A DNA stretch of 34,245 nt from an uncultured Acetatifactor sp. (GCA_910589655.1 CAJUTJ010000182.1:1-34245); one strand, 5' to 3'. Counted from the stretch's first letter, positions 23,702-32,090 are shown. A program made the numbers and translations. Notes: generated by a model from the letters alone, not told the origin.

Positions 23702-25441
23702 CTATGCAAACTGGCTGTTATAAAGGGCGGCATATTTCCCGTTCTTTTGCATTAATTCTTCATGGTTTCCCGTTTCTTTGATATCTCCGTCCTCCATATA
23801 TAAAATCATATCGGCATCCCGGATGGTGGAAAGCCGGTGGGCAATGATGAAACTGGTACGGCTCTTCATAAGCCGTGCCATAGCCCGCTGGATCAGAACT
23901 TCCGTGTGGGTATCCACATTGCTGGTGGCTTCGTCCAAAATCATAATTTCGGGATCGGAAGCGATTGCACGGGCAATGGTGAGAAGCTGCCGTTCACCTT
24001 GGGAAATGTTTTCCGCGCCTTTTGAAAGTTCCATATCATATCCGCCGGGGAGAGTCTTTATGAAGCTGTGGGCGCAGGCGGATTTTGCCGAGGCAATGAT
24101 TTTAGCTCTGTCCATGGCTTCTTCCGCATACCCTAAATTGTCGGCAATCGTCCCCTCAAAAAGCCATGTGTCCTGCAGAACTATGCCGAAACGGCTCCGC
24201 AGTTCTTCCCTTGACATATCACATATATTTACGCCATCCACTGTTATTGCGCCGCCGTTAAGCTCATAGAAGCGCATGAGAAGGTTGATAAGCGTAGTTT
24301 TTCCTGCACCGGTGGGGCCTACGATGGCAACCTTTTGACCGGGCTTTATGGTTAGATTTACGCCGTTCATCAGTATCCTGTCCGGCGTATAACCGAACCG
24401 GACATTTTGGAAGGTTACACTGCCGGAGCGGTTTTGGGGAATGACACAGTTCTGCTCTTCGGGCGCTTCTTCCTCTGCGTCCAGCAATGCAAAAATCCGG
24501 TCCCCCGCAGCTTTTGCCGCACCGAAGCTTCCGGCCATGCCTGCCAGTGAGGAAAAAGGCTCGGCAAACCGCCGGGTATACTCCAGCATGGCTTGTACGT
24601 TTCCCACCGTAATGAATCCGCCGATGGCACGCAGACAGCCGATTGCGGCACAAACCACATATCCCGTATCATTTACAAAGGTGGTAATAGGACTGACGGC
24701 GCCTGCGGTTGTTTCCGCCTTGTAAGAACTGTATTTCAGTTCCTCGTTCAATGCATGGAACCGTTGTGTTGCTTTGTCCTGATAGGTAAAGGCCTGAACA
24801 ATTTGCTGGCCGTTATACATTTCCTCAATATATCCGTTTAACTGCCCCAACAGTTCCTGCTGCTTTCCGTAATACTTTCCTCCGGATTTCATAACCCCCG
24901 CCGCACTCAGTAAGGACAGAGGCACCATGATTACCGGAATCAATGTCAGCTTCGGGCTGATTGTCAGCATCATGAAAAGAATCCCCGCCGCCGTGATCAC
25001 TTGTGTGACAATAGAGGTAAGATTTTGGCTGACGGTATTGTTGATGGTATCCACATCATTTGTAATAACGCTGAGGATGTCGCCGTGAGTGTGGGTGTCG
25101 TAGTAATTTAGTTTTAGCCGGTGCATTTTACCGTCAATTTCTCTTCGAATTTCACTCATTACATTGGCAGTGATTTTTGCCATATGAAACCCTTGTAAAA
25201 ACGAAAAAAACTGCGATATAAGATACAGGCATACTAACGCCGCAAGCAGCCATAAAATGGTTTCCCAGTAAAATACACCGTCCCGGATACTGTCAAATAA
25301 GGTGGTTGTGATCTTGCCGATGACAAACGGAGCCATGACGGTAAAAACGGTACTGACGGAAGCGAACAGCAGAACAAAAAACAAACGCAGCCGGTGAGCG
25401 TTAAAATATCCGAATAGTCGCTTGAATGTGTGCTTTTTCAT
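23702..25441 (-). CDS. ABC exporter half-transporter, subunit with consensus ATPase site
   Basis: A 579-aa protein with six N-terminal membrane helices and a C-terminal ATPase: Walker A GPTGAGKTT, signature ISQGERQLLTIARAI, Walker B IMILDEATSNVD with the catalytic glutamate, and switch histidine AHRLSTI. The signature has SQGE where SGGQ is usual. The start at 25441 follows GGAGG; the preceding subunit stops one base before it, so translation is coupled. The pair resembles heterodimeric type IV exporters such as BmrCD, LmrCD and TM287/288, which export drugs or peptides. The substrate is unknown. Confidence 0.92.
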   Translation of the reverse strand: MKKHTFKRLFGYFNAHRLRLFFVLLFASVSTVFTVMAPFVIGKITTTLFDSIRDGVFYWETILWLLAALVCLYLISQFFSFLQGFHMAKITANVMSEIRREIDGKMHRLKLNYYDTHTHGDILSVITNDVDTINNTVSQNLTSIVTQVITAAGILFMMLTISPKLTLIPVIMVPLSLLSAAGVMKSGGKYYGKQQELLGQLNGYIEEMYNGQQIVQAFTYQDKATQRFHALNEELKYSSYKAETTAGAVSPITTFVNDTGYVVCAAIGCLRAIGGFITVGNVQAMLEYTRRFAEPFSSLAGMAGSFGAAKAAGDRIFALLDAEEEAPEEQNCVIPQNRSGSVTFQNVRFGYTPDRILMNGVNLTIKPGQKVAIVGPTGAGKTTLINLLMRFYELNGGAITVDGVNICDMSREELRSRFGIVLQDTWLFEGTIADNLGYAEEAMDRAKIIASAKSACAHSFIKTLPGGYDMELSKGAENISQGERQLLTIARAIASDPEIMILDEATSNVDTHTEVLIQRAMARLMKSRTSFIIAHRLSTIRDADMILYMEDGDIKETGNHEELMQKNGKYAALYNSQFA

Positions 25442-25442
25442 A

Positions 25443-27167
25443 TCAGACGGCCTCCTTTCCCAACTGTATTTCCGCAATCTCACGATAGAGAGGGCAGGTA
25501 TCTAAAAGCTCTCTGTGGGTTCCCTGACCCACAATCATACCGTCGTCCACCACCAAAATACGATCCGCGTCTATAATGGTGCTGATTCGCTGCGCAACCA
25601 TGATTACGGCGGCGTTTCCCATGGCAGCTTTCAGATTTTTCCGCAGTGTCTGATCGGTTTTCATGTCCAAAGCCGAAAAACTGTCGTCAAAGAGATAGAT
25701 TTCCGGTTTTTTCATAACCGCCCTTGCAATGGCCATGCGCTGACGCTGCCCGCCGGAAAGATTCGTACCGCCCTGTGCGATGGAATCATGATATTTGTTT
25801 TCCTTTTTTAATATGAATTCCTCGGCACAGGCAATTTGCGCTGCCTCCTGCCAGTCCGGCTCCGTTCCGTCGGCTTTTCCGAAGTTCAGGTTGGAAGCAA
25901 TGTCGCCGGAGAACAAAATATTTTTCTGAGGGACATATCCGATCAGGGAGCGGAGGTCATCCACCGCATATTCTCTGGCATTGATGCCGTCAATCAGGAC
26001 TTCTCCGAACAGCGGGTCATACAAGCGAGGGATCAGTTTTAAAATGCTGGATTTTCCACGGCCTGTACCGCCAATAATCGCAGTAATCTCCCCGGGGTGT
26101 GTCTCAAAGCAGATGTCCTTCAAAATCGGTTCCTGTGCACCGGGATATGCAAAAGTCACATGGCGGAATTCCACTGTGGAACGGAGAGGGCGGTCTTGTA
26201 AAGCGAAAGTTCCGTCCTGAATGCTTGTCTCGGTTTCCAGTACCTCTGCAATACGCTTGGAGCAGGCATAGGCCGTGGGAAACATCATAATGACCAGAGC
26301 CAGCATCATAACCGACATCAGCACCATGCTGATATACTGGCTGTTTGCCACCAAAGATCCCACTTCCATGGCGCCCGTTTCTACATAATGGGCGCCAAGC
26401 CCTAAAACCGCTGCCGTGGTCACGCCGAAAATGATATTGATCACCGGCATCAAAAGGCTTGTAATCCGGCCCGATGTCATTGCAGCAGCGGCATAATCGG
26501 TATTTGCCTCTCCGAAACGGAGGCTTTCTGCCTTCTGCTTATTAAACGCGCGGATGACCCGCACTCCCTCCAGGGATTCCAAAAACAGCTGATTGATTTT
26601 ATCAAGCTTTTGTCGTAGCTTCACGGAATAGCGGGAAGCAAACAGAATGACAATGCCGCACCCAATTAGCAGCACCGGAATGGAAACACAGAGGACGGAA
26701 CTGACCTGCCCGCCGGTGGCCGCAGAAAAAACCAGTCCGGCTATGGCCATCATTGGCGCAAGGATGCCGATACGTAAGAGCATTGTAAGGAAATTCTGTA
26801 CGTTTGTAATGTCGGAAGTACTGCGGGTCACCAGACTGGCAGTGCCGAACCGATCCAGCTCGGCGGCGGAAAAGCTTTGCACCTTTTCAAATATCTGTCT
26901 CCGGAGTTCTGCGGAAAAATTCGTGGAAATCCGGGAAGCAATCCTCACGGACAGGAAATTGACGATGCAGGCAAAGGCCGTCACGCCTGCCATAACAGCC
27001 GCAAGCATTAAAATCGTACTGCGGGAAGAATCCGTGACGCCGCTGTTTATCATTTGCGCCAGCAGTGAGGGCAGCATCATTTCCGCAACCGCTGCAAATA
27101 GAATCAGGACGGACAACAAAAGAATCTGCCGCCCTTTCCAGTTCACTTTTGTAAAAATTGTTTTCAT
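25443..27167 (-). CDS. ABC exporter half-transporter, subunit with degenerate ATPase site
   Basis: A 574-aa membrane-ATPase fusion with six membrane helices and an ATPase domain: Walker A GGTGRGKSS, signature LSGGQRQRMAIARAV, Walker B IYLFDDSFSALD. The residue after Walker B is Asp where the catalytic Glu is expected, and the switch position is Gln (VAQRISTI) in place of His. This is the known pattern of the degenerate half of heterodimeric exporters, and fits pairing with the next gene. The start at 27167 follows AAGGAG. It is first in the operon, behind a promoter with a palindrome and a long structured leader. Confidence 0.93.
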   Translation of the reverse strand: MKTIFTKVNWKGRQILLLSVLILFAAVAEMMLPSLLAQMINSGVTDSSRSTILMLAAVMAGVTAFACIVNFLSVRIASRISTNFSAELRRQIFEKVQSFSAAELDRFGTASLVTRSTSDITNVQNFLTMLLRIGILAPMMAIAGLVFSAATGGQVSSVLCVSIPVLLIGCGIVILFASRYSVKLRQKLDKINQLFLESLEGVRVIRAFNKQKAESLRFGEANTDYAAAAMTSGRITSLLMPVINIIFGVTTAAVLGLGAHYVETGAMEVGSLVANSQYISMVLMSVMMLALVIMMFPTAYACSKRIAEVLETETSIQDGTFALQDRPLRSTVEFRHVTFAYPGAQEPILKDICFETHPGEITAIIGGTGRGKSSILKLIPRLYDPLFGEVLIDGINAREYAVDDLRSLIGYVPQKNILFSGDIASNLNFGKADGTEPDWQEAAQIACAEEFILKKENKYHDSIAQGGTNLSGGQRQRMAIARAVMKKPEIYLFDDSFSALDMKTDQTLRKNLKAAMGNAAVIMVAQRISTIIDADRILVVDDGMIVGQGTHRELLDTCPLYREIAEIQLGKEAV

Positions 27168-27261
27168 AGAAATACTCCTTCCATATTGCAGAACCATGTG
27201 CTGTGACCATTCCTTTCACACTTCCAAACATGCCGCCGCAGCCGGCACAAACAATCAATAA

Positions 27262-27420
27262 ATCGGTGCAAGTCTGGAAGAACGCTGCTCTTGCGTTCTT
27301 CCGTGTGAAGAAGCTCTGCCCTGCAGAGCGTGAAATCACTTAGCGAGGTCTTTCCGAGCTTAGTGATTTCCTTCACACTTGGTTCTTCTGAGTGTATTAG
27401 GGGGAAAGATGCCCCCTTTA
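27262..27420 (-). ncRNA. Structured 5' leader RNA of the ABC exporter operon
   Basis: Between the promoter and the first exporter gene lies a leader of about 250 nt. Inverted repeats: GTGTGAAG/CTTCACAC (27303-27310 and 27371-27378) encloses two hairpins, AAATCACT/AGTGATTT (27333-27340 and 27362-27369) and GCTCTGC/GCAGAGC (27313-27319 and 27323-27329), giving a three-way junction. A 10-bp hairpin GGAAGAACGC/GCGTTCTTCC (27276-27285 and 27293-27302) abuts it and a GGGGG/CCCCC hairpin (27400-27416) starts the leader. A second GTGTGAA copy nearer the start codon could compete for CTTCACAC. There is no T-run, so it is not a simple terminator. It may be a riboswitch or attenuator. Confidence 0.55.
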
Positions 27421-27428
27421 TTCGGCAT

Positions 27429-27457
27429 GATAAACCGTACAGTAACTGTAATGTCAA
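27429..27457 (-). promoter_or_regulatory. ABC exporter promoter with internal palindrome
   Basis: On the - strand TTGACA (27452-27457) and TTTATC (27429-27434) are 17 bp apart. The spacer contains TACAGTAACTGTA (27438-27450), 6-bp arms around one base. A repressor bound there would block polymerase. A possible divergent -10, TATAAT at 27464-27469, faces the + strand but lacks a good -35. Confidence 0.7.
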
Positions 27458-27478
27458 GGGGTATATAATGAAAAATAA

Positions 27479-27730
27479 ATGAAATGCATTGGAGCAAATC
27501 TTATATTTAACAAAGCTTTCCATGGAACCGTTGGCATGGATGTGTTTGATGAAGAAATACCTTATATTATTAAGGGAAAACAAATGCTTACAGATAAGCA
27601 TAATGAGAAAATTTTCTGTGATATAGAATTAATTCAAGAAAGGGTAATCGAAAGAATGAACATTTGTGTTGTAAGGCACGGTCTAGAGAAAGGGTACCGG
27701 ACACAGCTTAGTATCATCTATGATATTTAG
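27479..27730 (+). CDS. Hypothetical protein (83 aa), uncertain
   Basis: A short frame starting MKCIGANLIFNKAFHG. It has no membrane segment, no family I recognise and no clear ribosome binding site. It ends 10 bp before the promoter of the next operon. It may be the remnant of a larger gene or a chance frame in AT-rich DNA. Confidence 0.25.
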   Translation: MKCIGANLIFNKAFHGTVGMDVFDEEIPYIIKGKQMLTDKHNEKIFCDIELIQERVIERMNICVVRHGLEKGYRTQLSIIYDI

Positions 27731-27740
27731 AAAGAATATC

Positions 27741-27790
27741 TTGACAAAATGAAAAACAAAACTATAATATAGAGTAGTCTATAAAATAGA
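27741..27790 (+). promoter_or_regulatory. Promoter and dyad of the winged-helix/FtsX operon
   Basis: TTGACA (27741-27746) and TATAAT (27763-27768), 16 bp apart, are both perfect consensus. TCTATAAAATAGA (27778-27790) is a dyad with 5-bp arms around AAA, placed at the expected transcription start. It is a good candidate operator for the winged-helix regulator encoded second in this operon. AAAGGAGG for the first gene follows at once. Confidence 0.8.
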
Positions 27791-27809
27791 TTAAAGGAGG
27801 AAAAACAGG

Positions 27810-28463
27810 ATGCAGAATGTTGCAGAAGCAATTGAAGAAGTAAACTTGATCAAAAAAGTAATTGACAGAACCCAGAATGATTTTTCGAAGATAGCCAATT
27901 TTTTCATTTCTATTGGCATTATTAACACGGTGACATGCTTACTATATGTTACCGTGTTCCAGATCATAAAAAGGATGGACCATGTAGAATATGCGGTCTG
28001 GATGCTTTTCAGGGGGCTTAATTACTTATCGGTATCAGGGTATATCGTTTTGTTTTTTATTTACCGGCATAAGTTAAAAAACCGAAATAACGCTTTGAGT
28101 CTGAGCATGATCAATATTTGGGGGACTCTCCTGATTGGCGGAGAGGCTTTCCGGATATTCTTTTCGGTTGTAAATTTTGGGGAACAGAATGTTTATTTTT
28201 ATCAGAAGGCATTAACGTTTCTTTTTCCTGTGATCGGCTGTCTGGTCTTAGGTTTTGTGATACAGGATAAGCTGATACAGTGGGCTGCTTTTTTGATTGT
28301 GATCTTATATATGCTTTTGTCGGGAATGGGGGTTGAAATCAAAGTGGGAAGTATGCTCGGAAATAATGTAAATGTAGGCATTGACAGCATTTTAACAGGT
28401 ATTATTGTTTCGGCAGGGATGATACTGCTTGGAATCCATTTGAAAAGAAAAGGAGAAAGATAG
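27810..28463 (+). CDS. Multi-pass membrane protein of unknown function
   Basis: A 217-aa protein with a hydrophilic first 30 residues and about six hydrophobic segments after them. A strong AGGAGG site precedes the ATG. I do not recognise a family. It is first in an operon with a winged-helix regulator, an FtsX-like permease and an ABC ATPase, and may act as a sensor or accessory protein for that transporter. Membrane proteins followed by a small winged-helix regulator are a recurring pair in Firmicutes, which is the only support for a regulatory role. Confidence 0.75.
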   Translation: MQNVAEAIEEVNLIKKVIDRTQNDFSKIANFFISIGIINTVTCLLYVTVFQIIKRMDHVEYAVWMLFRGLNYLSVSGYIVLFFIYRHKLKNRNNALSLSMINIWGTLLIGGEAFRIFFSVVNFGEQNVYFYQKALTFLFPVIGCLVLGFVIQDKLIQWAAFLIVILYMLLSGMGVEIKVGSMLGNNVNVGIDSILTGIIVSAGMILLGIHLKRKGER

Positions 28464-28464
28464 C

Positions 28465-28758
28465 ATGGAGATTTCTTCAATGCCGGAGATATTTGGCAAT
28501 AAATTGAGGCTCTCCGTGATATCGGCACTGGTTACGGGAGAAAAAAGTTTTTCTGAGTTAAAAAAATATACGGACGCAACCCCTGGCAATCTGGGAGCGC
28601 AGCTTTTGAAATTAGAGGAATGGGGTTATATCAGTTGTAAAAAAGAATTTGTAGGTAAAAAGCCTCAGAGTTCATACAGGCTTACGGAAACAGGTATCTC
28701 CAATTTTAAGGAATATGTGGAGATGCTTGAGAAGGTGCTGAAAAGTATGGAAGACTAG
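28465..28758 (+). CDS. Winged-helix transcriptional regulator (HTH_34-like)
   Basis: A 97-aa single-domain regulator. The sequence GNKLRLSVISALVTGE, then FSELKKYTDATPGNLGAQLLKLEEWGYI and SYRLTETG, fits the winged-helix family related to MarR and PadR (Pfam HTH_34). The start lies one base after the preceding stop, with AAAAGGAG upstream. It probably represses its own operon through the dyad at 27778-27790. What relieves repression is not visible; the neighbouring membrane proteins could transmit a signal. Confidence 0.88.
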   Translation: MEISSMPEIFGNKLRLSVISALVTGEKSFSELKKYTDATPGNLGAQLLKLEEWGYISCKKEFVGKKPQSSYRLTETGISNFKEYVEMLEKVLKSMED

Positions 28759-28770
28759 GAGGGAAGTGGA

Positions 28771-30576
28771 ATGCTTGCGAAAATGGTTTACAAAAATATG
28801 GATAAGAAAAATATGCTGCTTTATTCTTTCAGCATCATTCTGTCAGTTGCATTGGAGATGGCTTTGGGGACTGCTTTTATGGTAAATGACAGGTATGGGC
28901 TGAACGAAAAAACCGGCAGCATGAACTGGCTCTGCACCATGTTCTTTCTGGCGGCGGGGGTGATGTCCATCTTTTTTGTCCTTTATTCAACGGCGTATTA
29001 TGTCAGGACAAAAAACAAGGATTACAGCCTGCTGCTCATGCTGGGAAGCAGCAGAAAATTTATATTCAAATTTTTTTCTGTGGAGTTTTTATTCATTTAT
29101 GTTTTTTCTGTGGTTTTGGGTATCTTGGCAGGAGGGCTGTTTTCCGCCCTTCTTTTGTTTATTCTTGATTTATTTCAATATCTGGTTACGGTTTCCGTGG
29201 CTGATGTTGTTCAGATTATCAAATTAGTTATGAAAGTAAATCTTATGCTTTTCCTGTTAGAATATCCATTGGTATTATTGTATTTTTGCAAAAGAAACCT
29301 GTCAGAAATGCGGCTGAGGGAAATGAAAAAGGAGGGGAGGCATAACAGAACCTGCTTTCTGGTAAATGGAGGAATTGCTCTCATTACTACCTCGATGAGT
29401 CTGCTAAGGAGAAGCGGACTCCCGTATCATTTCATCAGTATGGGCATATGTCTGGCCGGGGTATATATAGTTATGTCATATGGCGGCAGCCTGATGTTGA
29501 TGCTGCTGAAACTGTTTAAAAATTTTTATTATAAACATATGGTCACGTTAAATGAATTCTATTATCAGTTTAAAAGGAATTGCAGGCTGCTGTTTATTAT
29601 GCTGGTTCTTAGCTTTGCAGTTCTGTACTTTACGGGTGGATCCGTGATCTCACAGATGCCGGAAGATGTGGACAGCCCGATGTATCCCTATGGTTTTGTC
29701 GGAGTCATACAAGACAGCGGCATGAAGGATATGGCACGGGAAATGGTGGGTGAGGACGGGATTGAGATATCGGCAGTAAAGGGATATCTGTACAATGGAA
29801 CGGCTGTTTTTTGTATATCAGACAGGGATTACAGCCGGCTGACGGAACAGGAATTATGTCTGGAGGATACAGAGGCTGTATTGATAAATGAATCTACGAT
29901 GCTGGATATTGAAAAGCCGGAATTCATCTGCTTAAGTGAAGAAAAGGTCTTTACCGTTACAAAAGGGCAGAATGAAATTGTGTTTGGAACAGAGAAACCG
30001 GACTGCCTTCAGGAGTTTGCCATATTGCCGGAGGCGGTGATTGCAGACTATCAGGACGAAGCGTATAGTATTTTTGCAAAAAAGGGAAGCCTGCAGAAAG
30101 AATATGAACAGTATGGATACTGCTTTCACGAAAATGGTATGGATATATTTTGGAGATGCGCATTCTTAAAAGATGCGGATGAAAATATGGTTTATGTCAA
30201 GATTATTAGTATATTCGCAGGAGTTTTCTGTATCTTTTCCTTTTTTGAAATCTTTGCATTGAAGCTGCAGGGAGATATGCCGCTTTTAAATCAGAAGTAC
30301 AGGATTCTGTACCATATTGGCATGTCGAAAAGATCAATCTATAAGGCCATGTCCTCGGAATACAGGAAACTGATGGAAATACCTGTTGTTTTGTCCCTCT
30401 TATTGTCGGGCGTATACATGGCGGCGGAAGTGACCGGAATAGATATGGTCTTTGAATATTTTATATGTAAGTACATACCATTTCAAATCATATTTGTGGG
30501 TTTCAATGTCATGTACTTTTGCTGGATCAAAAAAATGGTGCTTAAAAAGAATACGGAAATCATTATGAATGAATAG
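28771..30576 (+). CDS. FtsX-like ABC transporter permease
   Basis: A 601-aa permease of the MacB/BceB/FtsX type. It has about 10 hydrophobic segments and a large extracellular domain of some 190 residues (about 290-480) between the seventh and eighth, followed by three final helices. TKNKDYSLLLMLGSSRKFI near residue 85 is the typical coupling segment (family: K-x-x-E-x-x-LLM-x-G). The arrangement resembles BceB permeases that protect against cell-wall-active peptides. The ATPase follows 11 bp downstream. No BceRS two-component system is adjacent; control seems to be by the winged-helix protein instead. Confidence 0.85.
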   Translation: MLAKMVYKNMDKKNMLLYSFSIILSVALEMALGTAFMVNDRYGLNEKTGSMNWLCTMFFLAAGVMSIFFVLYSTAYYVRTKNKDYSLLLMLGSSRKFIFKFFSVEFLFIYVFSVVLGILAGGLFSALLLFILDLFQYLVTVSVADVVQIIKLVMKVNLMLFLLEYPLVLLYFCKRNLSEMRLREMKKEGRHNRTCFLVNGGIALITTSMSLLRRSGLPYHFISMGICLAGVYIVMSYGGSLMLMLLKLFKNFYYKHMVTLNEFYYQFKRNCRLLFIMLVLSFAVLYFTGGSVISQMPEDVDSPMYPYGFVGVIQDSGMKDMAREMVGEDGIEISAVKGYLYNGTAVFCISDRDYSRLTEQELCLEDTEAVLINESTMLDIEKPEFICLSEEKVFTVTKGQNEIVFGTEKPDCLQEFAILPEAVIADYQDEAYSIFAKKGSLQKEYEQYGYCFHENGMDIFWRCAFLKDADENMVYVKIISIFAGVFCIFSFFEIFALKLQGDMPLLNQKYRILYHIGMSKRSIYKAMSSEYRKLMEIPVVLSLLLSGVYMAAEVTGIDMVFEYFICKYIPFQIIFVGFNVMYFCWIKKMVLKKNTEIIMNE

Positions 30577-30587
30577 GAGAATACGGG

Positions 30588-31346
30588 ATGAGTCTGGTAA
30601 ATATATGTGGGCTACAGAAAAGTTACAACCATTCCATCGTGAATAAAGCAGCCGGGGACCGGGAATATCCCGTTTTACGGGGAATTGATTTTAATGTGGA
30701 AAAGGGCGATTTTATAAGCATCATGGGGCATTCCGGGTGTGGGAAAACGACACTGCTGAAAATCATGGGAACCATTGATAAACCAACCAAAGGGAAGGTG
30801 TTTTATGAGGATGTCGATGTACGGAGACTCAGTACAGACCAACTGGCGGAGCTTAGAAAAAACAGGATTGGCTTTGTATTTCAGGATTTTAATCTAATGG
30901 ATAATCTGTCTGTTGAGGAGAATATTATGATTCCGATGGTACTGAATAAAGCAAAGTACCGGGATATGCGGGCAGTTGTTGACAGGAATGCAGCTCTTTT
31001 GGAAATATCGGGCCTTTTGAAAAAATGTCCTTATGAACTTTCCGGAGGGGAAAAGCAGCGGGTAGCGATTGCAAGGGCGTTGTCTAATGAGCCGGATATC
31101 ATTCTGGCAGATGAGCCGACCGGGAATTTAGATACGGTATCAGCGAAAAAAATTATGGATTATTTTACAGAGATAAATGGCTGCAAGAAAAAGGCGGTTG
31201 TGGTAGTGACACATGACCCGGTGGTTGCAAGTTATGCCAGAAGGATTTTATTTATAAAAGACGGGAAGATAGTGAAACAGATGGAGAATCATTCAAAACA
31301 GCAGGAAAACATACGCATTATATCGGATGCTATGTTGGACTTGTAA
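30588..31346 (+). CDS. ABC transporter ATP-binding protein (MacB/BceA type)
   Basis: A 252-aa ATPase partner of the FtsX-like permease. Walker A is GHSGCGKTT with K53, the Q-loop is FVFQDFNLMDNLS, the signature LSGGEKQRVAIARAL, Walker B IILADEPTGNLD, and the switch histidine VVTHDP. These sequences are typical of the MacB/LolD/BceA group that powers mechanotransmission permeases. About 10 extra residues (AAGDREYP) precede the RGIDF strand, as in BceA proteins. AGGAG precedes the start. It is the last gene of the operon. Confidence 0.92.
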   Translation: MSLVNICGLQKSYNHSIVNKAAGDREYPVLRGIDFNVEKGDFISIMGHSGCGKTTLLKIMGTIDKPTKGKVFYEDVDVRRLSTDQLAELRKNRIGFVFQDFNLMDNLSVEENIMIPMVLNKAKYRDMRAVVDRNAALLEISGLLKKCPYELSGGEKQRVAIARALSNEPDIILADEPTGNLDTVSAKKIMDYFTEINGCKKKAVVVVTHDPVVASYARRILFIKDGKIVKQMENHSKQQENIRIISDAMLDL

Positions 31347-31388
31347 AATAGGCAGGCTGGTGTTGTATGGATTAATACCAGATAGAAT

Positions 31389-31428
31389 CAGACCTCCGCT
31401 ATGGCAAACCGCTATATGCGGCGGTCTG
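31389..31428 (+). terminator. Hairpin after the ATPase gene
   Basis: CAGACCTCCGC (31389-31399) pairs with GCGGCGGTCTG (31418-31428) with one mismatch. No T-run follows, so termination efficiency is uncertain; it may instead be a processing or stability structure at the operon's end. Confidence 0.45.
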
Positions 31429-31493
31429 CCTGTTGGAAAGCGGGGGAATCAGTTAATATGCTTACACGGCGGTTTCCGTTTGTGCTTATAGTC

Positions 31494-31560
31494 GTTTCGT
31501 GCAATTTATGGGAGTTTCGTGCAATGGTGTTTGATAGGATACCTCATAATCCGATATAAT
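31494..31560 (+). promoter_or_regulatory. Promoter with LytTR-type direct repeats
   Basis: GTTTCGTGCAAT occurs twice (31494-31505 and 31514-31525), 20 bp apart, about two helical turns. Directly after come TTGATA (31531-31536) and TATAAT (31555-31560) with an 18-bp spacer. Two such repeats just upstream of -35 are the usual target of LytTR response regulators (AgrA/ComE type). The gene driven begins as just such a regulator, suggesting autoregulation before it was truncated. Confidence 0.65.
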
Positions 31561-31597
31561 TTATGGTGGAAAAGAATATGGAATTGAGGAAAATGTG

Positions 31598-31666
31598 ATG
31601 AAGATAGCAATCTGCGATGACAGCAGGGAGAACCGGAGCGCACTGCGGGTGCTGCTGGAAGCCTGA
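31598..31666 (+). pseudogene. Truncated LytTR-type response regulator (first 22 codons)
   Basis: MKIAICDDSRENRSALRVLL is the start of an AgrA/ComE-type receiver domain, including the acidic pair DD, preceded by a good GAGGA site. The frame meets TGA at 31664-31666 after 22 codons. The phosphorylation site, the rest of the receiver and the LytTR DNA-binding domain are absent, and no continuation is seen in other frames. The gene is therefore a remnant left by a deletion. Confidence 0.75.
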
Positions 31667-31893
31667 GGGGAAGATCAAGGCGGAATGCCCGATCGTAGTA
31701 TATACGCTCAAGAGCATAGAGGTACAGCAAGCCCGTATCAAAGAAGGGGAATTTTACAGAGCGTTTTGGAGAAACTGGAGCATTTGCGGGAAAAGACTTT
31801 CGGCGTTTATGGAGCCTTCCGGTTATTTCGGCTGTGCTGTTCCTCATAGGTACATGGATATTATATAGTATCAAATTTGTTGAATGGGGTTAA
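31667..31893 (+). pseudogene. Decayed gene fragments, including a membrane segment
   Basis: Protein-like pieces occur in different frames: KIKAECPIVVYTLKS and EGEFYRAFWRN in one frame, then in another a membrane helix WSLPVISAVLFLIGTWILYS ending at TAA (31891-31893). They look like the frameshifted C-terminal part of a membrane protein joined to the truncated response regulator. The parent family is not recognisable, perhaps a sensor kinase or conjugation protein. Confidence 0.45.
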
Positions 31894-31898
31894 GATTG

Positions 31899-32066
31899 AT
31901 GAAAAAAACAGCATTGATTTTAGGAATAATTTTTTTGATTTTAACATTTGTAGGCGGTGGATATGTTCTTATAAATCATGGGCAGGTAAATGCGGGATAT
32001 GCGGTTGTGCCGGGAATTTGGACTATGATATGTTTCGGTTTTTACCGGAACGGGAAACGTGACTAA
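31899..32066 (+). CDS. Small membrane protein (55 aa)
   Basis: MKKTALILGIIFLILTFVGG, then a short loop and a second hydrophobic segment PGIWTMICFGFY, ending in charged residues (NGKRD). Two membrane helices are likely. The start at 31899 follows GGGG a few bases upstream; an in-frame ATG at 31884 overlaps the previous remnant. Function unknown. Position between a decayed regulator and lantibiotic immunity genes suggests it belongs to that module. Confidence 0.5.
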   Translation: MKKTALILGIIFLILTFVGGGYVLINHGQVNAGYAVVPGIWTMICFGFYRNGKRD

Positions 32067-32090
32067 TACCCTCCGAGAGAAGATAACAGG

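Noticed and set aside
23719..24269. + strand frame of 163 codons opposite the ABC ATPase domain
   Set aside because: Antisense of conserved ABC motifs; the - strand gene is clearly real.
27164..27601. - strand frame of 145 codons covering the exporter leader
   Set aside because: It runs through the promoter and the inverted repeats. Its sequence is better explained as structured leader RNA than as protein.
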